Origin: Actinomycetota bacterium
Lineage (GTDB): Bacteria; Actinomycetota; Acidimicrobiia; IMCC26256; PALSA-610
Assembly (NCBI GenBank): GCA_003134555.1
Contig: PLBO01000074.1
Location: 1 to 56,060 of the forward strand
Length of the DNA stretch: 56,060 nucleotides
Reading direction: 5' to 3'
This document shows, piece after piece, positions 28,743-36,935 of this stretch. Within the stretch, counting starts at the first letter, position 1; each line of letters opens with the position of its first letter. Made by a program: the position numbers and the translations under genes. The notes beneath the pieces are model-generated. The model ran no database searches, had not been told where the DNA came from, and saw only the letters and a program-made list of their open reading frames with translations.

Positions 28743-29543
28743 TTAGGCGAGTCGGTCGAACGGTCGCAAGGCGTTGATCAGTTTGCGCGTCCCGTCGAGA
28801 ATCAGGTCCCGGAATCCTTCTACCCAGAGACCGCCGTCCGGAAAGTGACTGTCCTCGATGACTATGAGCGGGGAGCCTTGAATCTTCACGTCCACGGCGT
28901 CATCGGGGAGTCCGAAGACTTCTGCGTCGTGCTCAAGGCCCGCCATCGCGTCGAGGTCAAGATTCCGGAACAGAATGAGATCACCGTTTGTGATCCGGCA
29001 ACTGCCAGTTGGCTCTCGGAGCAGGCTGGCGACGACCGGGAGCTTCGCGTGTGCGTCGGCGTTTCGGAGTCGGTTGAGCACAGCGAGGGGATGCCCGTTA
29101 GATTCGTTGGCACCGAGATCATCCGGTTGGTTCACCTTGATGAGTGCGACCGCGTCGGGGTGCATCTCACGCGTATAGGAGTTCCACCGTTCCCGGTCCT
29201 TGTATCGCTGTTGGTTCTCCCCCTTGATCGACGGCTCCCAGACACCCTTCCAGAAGATCGGATAGGCGACACTGCGGCGCTTCTTGGCAGGTACGAGTGC
29301 GGCGGCGAGATGGTCCAATCCGGATCGCATGTTGTAGAGAAAATCAGCGAGCATGAGCGCGATGTCGTCGTGGGGTTGTTCGGTGAATTGGAGCCGCCAT
29401 CGAACCTTCTGCTTCTGTCCCTCCATCCGTTTGCGCACCGCGTACGGGTGGCGAGCGCAGTAGTCGGCGATTGCGGTTTCAGCATCGACGAGGTGTTTTT
29501 CAGCCCGGTCGATCTTGAGATCGTAGGACCGTTTCTCGCTCAC
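28743..29543 (-). CDS. HEPN-like passenger protein of the IS1595 element
   Basis: The 266-residue protein is mostly helical at its N terminus, with a charged first helix and then FLYNMRSGLDHLAAALV, in which Arg73-x4-His78 matches the RNase motif of HEPN domains. A second R-N-x3-H is present in NRLRNADAHAKLP (Arg160, His165). The C-terminal third is beta-rich. No transposition role is obvious. It is divergent from the 63-aa gene with only 25 bases between the starts, so they share a promoter region. HEPN assignment is inference from motif and helical context. Confidence 0.6.
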   Translation of the reverse strand: MSEKRSYDLKIDRAEKHLVDAETAIADYCARHPYAVRKRMEGQKQKVRWRLQFTEQPHDDIALMLADFLYNMRSGLDHLAAALVPAKKRRSVAYPIFWKGVWEPSIKGENQQRYKDRERWNSYTREMHPDAVALIKVNQPDDLGANESNGHPLAVLNRLRNADAHAKLPVVASLLREPTGSCRITNGDLILFRNLDLDAMAGLEHDAEVFGLPDDAVDVKIQGSPLIVIEDSHFPDGGLWVEGFRDLILDGTRKLINALRPFDRLA

Positions 29544-29568
29544 TCCAATCGCCTACGCTGGGAGTCTG

Positions 29569-29760
29569 ATGCCGGACAAGGAACCGAAGCGACGCGACAG
29601 GCTCGCCCGTGAAGGCGAACCGTCACAACGCACCGAGGAAGGCTTGGAGATCCCCGTACCCGAACGTGACGAGGTGCTCGGCGCGCTCGGGAAGGCGATC
29701 AGGAAGCGTCCTTCCGAACCACCGCCGCGAGGAAGGCGCCGGTCATCCCGAGGCCAATAG
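29569..29760 (+). CDS. 63-aa charged passenger protein of the IS1595 element
   Basis: The small protein is strongly charged, beginning MPDKEPKRRDRLAREGEP and carrying EIPVPERDEVLGALGKAIRK. Short proteins with an EIPVP(K/E)R motif followed by a helix are common near mobile genes and have no assigned function. It starts 25 bases from the HEPN-like gene on the opposite strand, and its last 62 bases overlap the transposase 3' end tail to tail. It could be a regulator or antidote of its neighbour; this is untested. Confidence 0.65.
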   Translation: MPDKEPKRRDRLAREGEPSQRTEEGLEIPVPERDEVLGALGKAIRKRPSEPPPRGRRRSSRGQ

Positions 29761-30649
29761 CGTCGCGGTTGTTGTAACGGAACGCGTACTCGTCCAAGTA
29801 CGACTGAAGGTGCTTGGTCGAAACGGCGTGGTAGGTGCCGCCGATCCCGCGCTTCACGGTCGCCCAGAAACCTTCGATCGTGTTCGTGTGCACATCTCCG
29901 CTCACGTATACGCCTTGCGAGTGGTTCACGCGGTCATGCGCGTATCCGAGGTCTTCCAGGTCGTTGTAGGAGCGCATCTCGTCGGTGAAGACGGTCGTTG
30001 CGGGGAGGATGTGCATCTTCGCTCGCGGGATGAGCGTGTCGGCCTTCGTGTCGGCGACGACCTTGGCGACCACGCGCCCGTGCTTGCCATCGGTACCGCG
30101 TTGCACCATGCCGTGTACGGGTGTCTTAGAGACGGCGCCACGGCCCGCGTGCGGGCGCTTGGCTTCGTGCTTCCACTTGTCCTTACCACCGACGTACATC
30201 TCGTCCATCTCGACTACGCCGGACAGGAACGTCTCGTCCTGGTCGAGCATGGAGCGGATCTGCTTGAACATGCGCCACGCCGTCTTGTAGGTGACTCCGA
30301 TCTCCCGCTCCAACTGCTTGGCGGAGATCCCGCACCGAGTGCTCGCCATGAGGTAGATCGCGTCGAACCACAGTTTGAGAGACGTTGCCGATCCCTCAAA
30401 GATCGTGCCCTTCATCGGGTGCTCATGGTGCCCACAGAACTGGCAGGTGTACGACGGCCGCGAGGCGTCCCGGTGGTGCTTCGTGACCTTCTGGCATGTC
30501 GGGCAGTGAATGCCGTCCGGGTACAGCGAGACAACGAGGTACTCAAGACACGTCGCGTCGTCAGGAAACATCTCGTCCCACTCAAAGCGGGTGCAGCGTG
30601 ACTCAGAAGCCGAGGACCGGCGGGGCTTGTTGCGATCTACCTTCGACAT
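29699..30649 (-). CDS. IS1595-family (ISXO2-like) transposase
   Basis: The 316-residue transposase has an N-terminal zinc ribbon (CPTC at 49-52, CQFC at 69-72), a helix-turn-helix region (GISAKQLEREIGVTYKTAWRM) and the ISXO2-like catalytic domain: Asp149 in VEMDEMYVGGK, Asp223 in VFTDEMRSY, and NTIEGFWATVKRG (Glu259) followed by YLDEYAFRYNNR. All blocks are intact and length is typical. It begins 48 bases inside the right inverted repeat. Confidence 0.95.
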   Translation of the reverse strand: MSKVDRNKPRRSSASESRCTRFEWDEMFPDDATCLEYLVVSLYPDGIHCPTCQKVTKHHRDASRPSYTCQFCGHHEHPMKGTIFEGSATSLKLWFDAIYLMASTRCGISAKQLEREIGVTYKTAWRMFKQIRSMLDQDETFLSGVVEMDEMYVGGKDKWKHEAKRPHAGRGAVSKTPVHGMVQRGTDGKHGRVVAKVVADTKADTLIPRAKMHILPATTVFTDEMRSYNDLEDLGYAHDRVNHSQGVYVSGDVHTNTIEGFWATVKRGIGGTYHAVSTKHLQSYLDEYAFRYNNRDAIGLGMTGAFLAAVVRKDAS

Positions 30650-30697
30650 GCCCTGATTCTAGGACGAATCGGTACAGCCGTCAAGGGGATAGTTCCC

Positions 30698-30705
30698 AAA
30701 ACAAG
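30698..30705 (+). repeat. Right 8-bp target-site duplication
   Basis: AAAACAAG, identical to 28568-28575, immediately follows the right terminal repeat. Confidence 0.9.
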
Positions 30706-30789
30706 CGGCTGTCGATCAGCACAACAATTCCCGATCAACCAAGATTTCTTGACGGAACAACCTTCCAGGACACTAGTGCGCTGGTTTGA
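30706..30789 (+). pseudogene. Tyrosine recombinase fragment, 3' of the transposon
   Basis: Removing the transposon and one duplication joins GDID-stop-QNK to KRLSISTTIPDQ and DGTTFQDTSALV. NKRLSI fits the strand that follows the DID segment in integrases. Because TAA already precedes the target site, the integrase was probably dead before the transposon arrived. Confidence 0.5.
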
Positions 30790-33625
30790 TTGTGAGTACG
30801 TCAACTGTCTTGTAGTTTCCCGAGTTCCATGTCACGTGTACGGAGTTATTGGCCGTAACGGCTCCGCTTGGGAGTGTGCCGTTGATTACGACAGTCGCGG
30901 TGGGGGCGACGGGCCCTGACACGACGCAGTGGACCAACGGGTTTCCGAACTGGTCTGTGGAAATATCGCAAGGTGTGCCTCCTTGTTCGCCGGGTCGAGG
31001 CTGCACCCGCGTATAGAAGACGGTCCCGGATACACCGCTTGTACCAGTCGGAAGAGCGTCGAAGAGCTGGAAGCCTTGAGTGGGCCCGGTGACAAGTCTC
31101 GCCGAGAATGGCGCGCCGGCGCGTAGTGACTCTTGGCCATGGGCCCCCGAGTAGGCGACGTTGAGGTTTGCGGGCAACGGCCCCTGACATTTCCCGCAGA
31201 AGAAGCCTCCGAATGCGAAGAAAGTGTCGGTGTCCGCGTCGTGCGTGAAGGCCGTTGTAGTCCTCGCGAGGAGCCACGTGACCTCTCCGCACTGGCCCCA
31301 CGTGGCGGGATTCTGGGGCACGTAACAGCTGTCGGGCGAATAATTCAGCGTCTCGTCGCCTCGGGCTATACCACCGAAGAAGTGATCGTGATCGTGCGAC
31401 AAGGCGAGGTCTGATTGGTTGGCGCCGTGGATGATGTCCCAGAAACTGTACGGTGCGAGTTCTTCTGAGTGGTACGCGACCTGGCCGACGTCGAGGACTT
31501 GCCGGCTCGAAGTAGACGGCACAGCGCCCGGCTCACCATCAGCAACTAGCGGGACGCCGTTGCCGAACGACGATGGCGCGCCGATGTCACTGCCCCATCG
31601 CCAATGCATATGAACGCATTCAGGGCAGCCTGCTCCCTGGGCTCCAGGGAGCTCCACACTTTCGGCGTCCGTCTGATGCAAGTTGTCGAAGCGTCCAAAG
31701 GAGTCGGGTCCGACTTCTGTGCCATCGACAGCACGGACTACCGTCTCCGTCGGAATTGGGTCGCCACCGTTCGGGAAGGTTTCGATCTTCTGCAGGATGG
31801 GCGGTCCGCAATTATCGTGAGGTGCGCCGGGGTCACAATCGCGAAGGAAGTTGGAGGCTCTAATCGCTGCTGAGTCGGGAGTAAAGTGCAACCTCTCGGC
31901 TGCCTCCATGCTGACCAACACTTGTCCGGATGAACCGCCGACATACGTATACGTCACGATAGGCTTGAACCGCCCGCAGTCCGGCAACGCCGTACCGATA
32001 AATGCGATCCCGTACTGCGCGTTTTGGCTTGGCTCGCAGGAGACGTCAGCGTTGCCCGTTTCGGCGAAGTCATGATAAAACTCGTCCCGTTGATTGACAA
32101 TAACGTAAGCCTGGTTGGGACCGGCGCTCGGAGGAGCTAGGTCAACCCGGTAGTTCGCGTAAATCACTATATGGTCACACACCTTTTTGTCTTTATTGCT
32201 ACTGCATAGCTGGGTACTTGGGCTCGCGAAATAGACGCCCGAAGAGAAGAGGCGTACGTGGGTGTACGCCGACGGATCGGTTTGAGGTTCGTCGGCATTC
32301 TGGCGAAGAGTGATATGGCGGTTGATGGGGCTCTGATAACAAGCGGCCACATCGGTGCCGGCACAGGTCACCAGGTTCAGGTAGGGGGTGCTCATTCGCT
32401 CCGCCATCAGGCGGGTCCCGAGGGTGACCTGGGACGCGACAAGCCCTTCGCACATTGAGATCCCGTAGTGCAGAGTCCATTGGTCGTAGCTCAGCGGTGA
32501 ATCGGTGATCATGCGTCCGGCGCAATCGAACGTGTCGCAGTTGGAGCTCGACGTGAGGGTTGCGATGTTGCTGCCGGAACCGTTCGGTGAGTTTATTTGA
32601 ACTGTGTGTTGACCAGGAGCCAGCTGGTTCACGGTGAATTCCGCTCGTGTGTCGGCGAGGACGAACGTCGGAATAGGGCTCCCATCAAGGGTGATGATTG
32701 AGTTGAGGACGATGTTGCTACCGATAAGGTCGACCACACGTGTGGCTGCGCTGAGGACGCATGCGGGGCTCAGCTTTGAGATGGCCGGGTTCGGCTGCGC
32801 GTACGGAGTGTTGACGTTGACGTTGTCTACAAGGAGCCCGCGGAAGCCGTTGTACAGCGTGTCGTTGGTATTGAAATCGAAGCGCAGTTGAACGTTCGGT
32901 TGGCCGGCGGCCGCTGAAAGGTCAGCAATGTACGTGTGCCAGCTTGGGGAGTTTGCCAGCCCCTCGTTGGAGTAGCTTTGGTCGTGGTTGCCGGCCGGGT
33001 TGTTTGCCGGATTGAGTTTGCCGACGCTCGTCCACGTTGTCCCACCGTCGGTCGTGAATTGCACGGTCATGACGTCGTAGGCGTCAGCGTCGACGGACTC
33101 GATCTCCCACCATGCTGCGAAGCTCACCTGGGCGGTCGATGCGCCGACGAGGCTGAAGACAGGTGAGGCGAGATCCCCGGATTCGACGCTCGTAGAAGTG
33201 CAGCCGTTCTTCGGCGATTGCGGGATGGTGTTGAAATCCGCGCCGCAGAACGTGCCGGTCGATGCCTGCCCAAACCACGCGGCATGGCTTCCGCTGAAGG
33301 CGGTCGGGAGTTGGCCAGCGTCTGGAAGCGTGACAAGGGTGGGATTTATCGCCGGGGAGACGACTCCGACGGTCTCAGGATGGTCCTGAATGTGCCAGAA
33401 ACCGGATAGACCCCAACCCGGAGCCCCAGACTCGAACCCTTCGGACAGTACCGTCGTGCTGGCAGCGGCCGCACTCGGCGGAGACTCCAACCCGGCTAGC
33501 CCTGTTGCCAACAGGCTAACTGCTACTGCTGCGCTGGCGAACGGACGGAGCAGCCGTCTGCGGGTCGGATTCGCGAGTGTGTGAAAGGCGCCACTTGCTT
33601 CCCGTGCGGCGCGGCGACCAGCCAT
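30773..33625 (-). CDS. Large secreted protein with jellyroll and IPT/TIG-like domains
   Basis: The 950-residue product has a signal peptide (FASAAVAVSLLATGLAG, cleavage near SAAAAS), an N-terminal jellyroll domain of about 220 residues (LSEGFESGAPGWGLSGFWHI; AQVSFAAWWEIESVDADAYD), then an IPT/TIG-like immunoglobulin domain (about 280-365, LIGSNIVLNSIITLDG) and a 500-residue region of unknown fold with at least a dozen Cys and a His-rich piece (LALSHDHDHFFGG). The last 90 residues look like a DUF11-type beta domain. GC and codon bias are visibly lower than in neighbours, suggesting acquisition from elsewhere. Confidence 0.75.
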   Translation of the reverse strand: MAGRRAAREASGAFHTLANPTRRRLLRPFASAAVAVSLLATGLAGLESPPSAAAASTTVLSEGFESGAPGWGLSGFWHIQDHPETVGVVSPAINPTLVTLPDAGQLPTAFSGSHAAWFGQASTGTFCGADFNTIPQSPKNGCTSTSVESGDLASPVFSLVGASTAQVSFAAWWEIESVDADAYDVMTVQFTTDGGTTWTSVGKLNPANNPAGNHDQSYSNEGLANSPSWHTYIADLSAAAGQPNVQLRFDFNTNDTLYNGFRGLLVDNVNVNTPYAQPNPAISKLSPACVLSAATRVVDLIGSNIVLNSIITLDGSPIPTFVLADTRAEFTVNQLAPGQHTVQINSPNGSGSNIATLTSSSNCDTFDCAGRMITDSPLSYDQWTLHYGISMCEGLVASQVTLGTRLMAERMSTPYLNLVTCAGTDVAACYQSPINRHITLRQNADEPQTDPSAYTHVRLFSSGVYFASPSTQLCSSNKDKKVCDHIVIYANYRVDLAPPSAGPNQAYVIVNQRDEFYHDFAETGNADVSCEPSQNAQYGIAFIGTALPDCGRFKPIVTYTYVGGSSGQVLVSMEAAERLHFTPDSAAIRASNFLRDCDPGAPHDNCGPPILQKIETFPNGGDPIPTETVVRAVDGTEVGPDSFGRFDNLHQTDAESVELPGAQGAGCPECVHMHWRWGSDIGAPSSFGNGVPLVADGEPGAVPSTSSRQVLDVGQVAYHSEELAPYSFWDIIHGANQSDLALSHDHDHFFGGIARGDETLNYSPDSCYVPQNPATWGQCGEVTWLLARTTTAFTHDADTDTFFAFGGFFCGKCQGPLPANLNVAYSGAHGQESLRAGAPFSARLVTGPTQGFQLFDALPTGTSGVSGTVFYTRVQPRPGEQGGTPCDISTDQFGNPLVHCVVSGPVAPTATVVINGTLPSGAVTANNSVHVTWNSGNYKTVDVLTIKPAH

Positions 33626-34066
33626 TCACACACCCCGATTCCCCAGATTGCTTCTGGCCTCGGTGAACGGGCGGGCGGGCTCTCCGGACGGGTCCCGCCT
33701 GCGTTCGGCATGGCATGCTCCCGTGCCCATAGAAGTCTGTCAAGGGCGGGATGTCGCGGGCGCTGTCTCTGTGTGGCCTTGAGTCGGAACCTGCCCACCG
33801 CAAGGCTCGATTTGAGCCTCACCCGCGCTCGCTGTCGAAACCGACGTTCTCCGAGATGCTCGAGGCTCGACGCTTCTCGCGAGCCGAGGCTATAAAAGGT
33901 TTCAGATCAACGGTTGTGAGGGTGCTAACTGGTGTCCGTCATCCACGCGACGCGTGCTCCCTCGATCGTCCGACAGAACCTGCTGCCCGAGCAGATACAC
34001 ACCTCGAGGGCTCTGTTGCGTTGAATTGGGCCTGACCGCGCGAGACCGGGTGGCGGTCCGTTCCCG

Positions 34067-34235
34067 TTAGATGACTCGGGCGAGTTCGGTCGACGCGGCC
34101 GCGACGCGCCGATGGGCGCGTGCGTCGATGCCGAGTTCGTAGTGGCCGCGCCGAATGTTCCGCATGAACGCGTGACCGCCCATGACCACGCGTGCGCTTT
34201 GGTCGTGTTTGAGCCGCCAACCACGCTTCATCGCG
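34067..34235 (-). mobile_element. IS6-family transposase C-terminal remnant
   Basis: The minus-strand text KRGWRLKHDQSARVVMGGHA, FMRNIRRGHYELG and VAAASTELARVI matches the C-terminal end of IS6-family transposases of actinobacteria (pattern RTARVV-x-GHAF-x-QN-RRGHYEL). The DDE core is absent. Confidence 0.7.
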
Positions 34236-34400
34236 TAGAGCCCCTTTGGCGATGCCTCACGCCGGTCGTCCGACACGAGCGATCTACGCCGCCTCGGACC
34301 ACGGCTGTAAACGCCAGTGGATTTCGTGGTCCGCGGCCGACCGACCTGAAACCCCACCAGCGAGCGTTGTGTGCACTGGCCTGTACGGATATCCCCCACT

Positions 34401-34510
34401 TCGGGGCATCAGCCCGAAGAATGTCGCGCCATTTCCGCGTGCAGCGCGAACCGAAACGGCGATGATGACATTGCTGCAGCGTCCGCGAGGGTGGGGGGTT
34501 CACGTCGCCC
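34401..34510 (+). repeat. Dispersed repeat, copy 2 of a diverged pair
   Basis: It aligns with 26931-27045 with shared blocks ATGTCGCGCC, GCGTCCGCG and GGGGTTCACGTCG, and small indels. It lies in a region with other transposon debris. Confidence 0.6.
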
Positions 34511-34768
34511 CTCCGACACGTACGTCGCACATCTCTCACGTTGGTCGCCCGGTGCGCTGATCTCCCGACCGCAGCGACACGCGTGAGTGCGCTCCGTTCG
34601 GCTGGCCGAAACACCCCATACGCCATCCGCTGATCCCGTGCTCGATCGCGAACCCGACGCGCGACGAGACCCGCCGCCCAATCGAATGGGATGCGGGTCT
34701 CGTCGATGAACTCACGTACGCGGCCTGGATAGACCGCGGCAATTACGTTCACGCTGCCTCGGTGCCGC

Positions 34769-35050
34769 TTACGGCAGGTTGCCCTGGCGATTCCCGCAGA
34801 GCGCGCTGTTGTTCAGACCGGTCTGGGTACCGTTCGCGCCGCCGGCAAAGTTGTTGTCCTTGCCGAAAGCACCAAACGCTCCCGAACCCGCTCCGGTCCC
34901 GCACTGGGCTCCGACTAACGCGGCCTGGGCGCAGCCGTTGGCGGCTGAACCGCAGTAGTCGTTGCTCGCCGCTTGCGCAGCCGTAACACCAAACAGGGGT
35001 GTCACCAGCATGGCGGTGCTGAACATGCCTGCAATGATCAACTTCTTCAT
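34769..35050 (-). CDS. Small secreted Cys-containing peptide
   Basis: The 93-residue precursor begins MKKLIIAGMFSTAMLVTP and has a signal peptide ending near AAQAAS. The mature part of about 65 residues is Gly/Ala/Asn-rich with four Cys (YCGS, GCAQ, QCGT, LCGN), enough for two disulfides. GGAGTCC precedes the ATG. It resembles short chaplin-unrelated secreted peptides of actinobacteria, but no family is recognised. Confidence 0.7.
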   Translation of the reverse strand: MKKLIIAGMFSTAMLVTPLFGVTAAQAASNDYCGSAANGCAQAALVGAQCGTGAGSGAFGAFGKDNNFAGGANGTQTGLNNSALCGNRQGNLP

Positions 35051-35211
35051 GTGGACTCCGTCCATCGTCTTACGAAGGTGCCAGGTGTCAGAACGCCGGT
35101 CATCGGGGATGCCGTGAACGCTCCTATCCATGCTCGGCGCTTCGATCCCGCCGACCCGCTCGATGACTCACACTACGGGCGTTCGCCGTACGCCGGTAGA
35201 GGCGAAGGGCC

Positions 35212-35549
35212 TCAAGGACCGACGATGCGCCCAGCCTCCAGCCCCCAGGTAGTGATAGGTGATTCGATCACGAAGTATTTGCGCGCTGCCGCACGTGCTG
35301 CGTCGCCAACCGCCCACCGCTGATATTTCTCGACGGGAGGACGCGCGGGAAGTTCGCCCTGAGCAATGCACGCAAAGTCTTCGGAGAAATCCCGAGCTCG
35401 AAGGCGAGCTCGTCCGGCGTCATGTCTTCGATTCGGCCACATGCGCCAAGATGCGCGCCCGGCCCCGTTGATTCCGAAATCTCGGGCTGATCGAGAGTTG
35501 CTGCACAGCCGATGAGGGCACTGTTGCGTTGGACGCAAATCGGACACAA
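35212..35549 (-). pseudogene. Zinc-finger/HTH small protein with apparent frameshift
   Basis: One frame gives a CPIC zinc-binding start and then TPDELAFELGISPKTLRALLRANFPR, a helix-turn-helix typical of short DNA-binding domains (ATG 35423). The expected continuation, PPVEKYQRWAVGDAARAAARKYF, is in another frame. The two halves join at about 35340-35345, so either the gene is broken or the assembly has an indel. The intact form would be about 50-60 residues for the HTH part. Confidence 0.45.
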
Positions 35550-35727
35550 CGCTGGCTCCCCACGAGGCTGATCGTGTACGCGAACCGAACGATTCGGCCG
35601 ATTACGGGCCGCACAAGTCGCCCATCTGATGTCTCCCGGCCGTCCGGAAGGCGGCGCGCCGACTCAATGCAACAGCGCCAGTACAGATCAGCCTGATCGG
35701 TGCTCACCCATCCGACCCGGAGTCGGG

Positions 35728-35928
35728 TCAACGCGAATCCTTCGCGCGAGGCGGGAGCCTCGTTACGGTGCCGTCCTTCCAGTACCACGTCGATGTCTTG
35801 TGAAGCGTGTGCGTTCGATGCTTCTCATGCTCTTCACAGATGAGCTTGCCGAAAACGACGTCGCCGTACGAGACGCCGTCGCAGTGGATGACCTCGCACA
35901 CACCAACGATCACCCACTCGTCGTCCAT
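35728..35928 (-). CDS. Small Cys/His-containing protein
   Basis: The 66-residue product MDDEWVIVGVCEVIHCDGVS continues with KLICEEHEKHRTHT and a basic tail. The Cys-x4-Cys and Cys-x2-His-x2-His spacing could bind zinc. AAGGCGAAG precedes the ATG, which follows the stop of the 49-aa gene by 17 bases. Size and style are phage-like. Function is unknown. Confidence 0.6.
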   Translation of the reverse strand: MDDEWVIVGVCEVIHCDGVSYGDVVFGKLICEEHEKHRTHTLHKTSTWYWKDGTVTRLPPRAKDSR

Positions 35929-35945
35929 ACTCTTCGCCTTGCTAT

Positions 35946-36095
35946 CTACTTCGCATTCGCGCGGTGTGCCGGAGCGTTGGCTTTCTTGTGTTCGTTGATC
36001 AGCTTCTTCGAGTAGCGCGCGATGCGCTCCGAGTCTGAGCGGAAGTCGACGATTCCGTGCGTACCGACGTACGTAAGCCTTCGGAACATACCCAT
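35946..36095 (-). CDS. 49-aa basic small protein
   Basis: A 49-residue gene starts MGMFRRLTYVGTHGIVDFRS, continues DSERIARYSKKLINEHKK and ends in HRANAK. An excellent TAGGAGGTCGTC Shine-Dalgarno sequence precedes the ATG, the strongest in this part of the window, and the next gene starts 17 bases downstream. It is not in any longer reading frame. Function unknown; a phage or mobile-island origin is possible. Confidence 0.65.
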   Translation of the reverse strand: MGMFRRLTYVGTHGIVDFRSDSERIARYSKKLINEHKKANAPAHRANAK

Positions 36096-36203
36096 GACGA
36101 CCTCCTATTCCTTCGAGCATCGGCACACGACGGCCGCTCGCGCAGAGACGAAGGTCCCGGTCCGCGTGGACCTTCGCCTCGTGTTTCCAGATCGCCTGAC
36201 CGG

Positions 36204-36257
36204 TACATAACTTCCGATCGGCACTCGCCGTACCGGCACCGGATCGGGCAGCGTGGG
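36204..36257 (+). repeat. Family B intergenic repeat
   Basis: ACATAACTTCCGATCGGCAC, then TCGCCGTACCGGCACC, then GGATCGGGCAGCGTG. It shares its head with the copies at 13935 and 27238 (reverse) and its tail with 36881 and 37902. Confidence 0.7.
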
Positions 36258-36282
36258 CACGTCGTCCGATAGGAGAACGGGA

Positions 36283-36759
36283 TCAGTTCACGCCGGACGC
36301 CTCGGACTCGACGACGCGCTTGATGCGTTCGAGCGTCGCTGCCATGCCGCGTTCGAGGTCGGCGTTACGGTCCTTGACCCTCATCAGCCAGCGTTCCGCG
36401 AACGCGTAGTACCAGCGCAGGTCGCGCAGCATCTCGAACGATTCGGTGAGCTTCGTACCCGTGCCGTCGGGCTCGACTCTGTAGATCCACCTCGTGTCGC
36501 TGCCGACATCGAAGGCGAACTCGCGACCTGGATCAGCGACGACGACGGTCGGCTTCGTCGACCACGTCACGAATCCGCGCTTGTTCGTGCCCTTGAAGTG
36601 AGCGCCGACGGCAGGGCCGTTCGCGCCGTCGAGCCACTCACACTTGATCGTCTCCGGACTCCACTCACCCATGCGCCTCACGTCGCTCACGGCGGCGTAG
36701 ACGACCTCGGGCGACGCGTCGACGTGAACGTGCACCTGGGCCGTTGTCCCCTTCTTCAT
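36283..36759 (-). CDS. SRPBCC-family (polyketide cyclase/START-like) protein
   Basis: The 158-residue protein has the SRPBCC pattern: an opening strand VHVHVDASPEVVYAAVSDV, RMGEWSPE, a central KGTNKRGFVTW, a strand pair EFAFDVGSDTRWIYRVEPDG and a long C-terminal helix lining the cavity. Such proteins bind or act on small hydrophobic ligands. It is preceded upstream by the LLM oxidoreductase gene on the same strand with about 175 bases between them, so linkage is loose. Confidence 0.85.
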   Translation of the reverse strand: MKKGTTAQVHVHVDASPEVVYAAVSDVRRMGEWSPETIKCEWLDGANGPAVGAHFKGTNKRGFVTWSTKPTVVVADPGREFAFDVGSDTRWIYRVEPDGTGTKLTESFEMLRDLRWYYAFAERWLMRVKDRNADLERGMAATLERIKRVVESEASGVN

Positions 36760-36880
36760 CGGCCCATTGTCAACCGGTCACGTCCCTGCCGCAACCTCGC
36801 CGCCGTCCCGAGCGAGATGATCCTCGAACCGAGGTACACCACGACGCTGCCCGCGCCGCCAACCACAGGCGCCAGATCTA

Positions 36881-36922
36881 CCGATCGGGACTCGCCCGAC
36901 AGGATTGGGATCGGGCAGCGTG
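36881..36922 (+). repeat. Family B intergenic repeat
   Basis: CCGATCGGGACTCGCCCGAC is followed by GGATCGGGCAGCGTG-like GGGATCGGGCAGCGTG. It sits just beyond the stop of the LLM oxidoreductase gene. Confidence 0.65.
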
Positions 36923-36935
36923 TACGAGGTGTTGG

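Larger units (their letters stand above)
28576..30697. mobile_element. Complete IS1595-type element with passenger genes
   Basis: The 2,122-bp element is bounded by imperfect inverted repeats: GGGAACTATCCCCT and GAGGGCTGTA at the left (28576-28600) and the complement GGGAACTATCCCCT with GACGGCTGTA at the right (30673-30697). Perfect 8-bp duplications flank it. It encodes an intact ISXO2-like transposase plus two passenger genes. Clean ends and intact genes suggest a recent insertion. Confidence 0.92.
33626..34768. other. Long degenerate intergenic region with repeat and IS scar
   Basis: More than 1.1 kb lacks an intact gene. It contains the IS6-type transposase tail (34067-34235), the diverged repeat at 34401-34510 and, near 34650-34752 on the minus strand, a short protein-like stretch (IAAVYPGRVREFIDETRIP) that soon loses coding character. 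Confidence 0.5.

Noticed and set aside
33415-33445. A tRNA-like GGGTTCGAGTC string on the minus strand
   Set aside because: It is coding sequence (EGFESGAPG) of the large secreted protein and no cloverleaf can be drawn.
33890-33900. TATAAAAGG string as a promoter
   Set aside because: A lone AT-rich string without a matching -35 box or a correctly placed gene is not enough.
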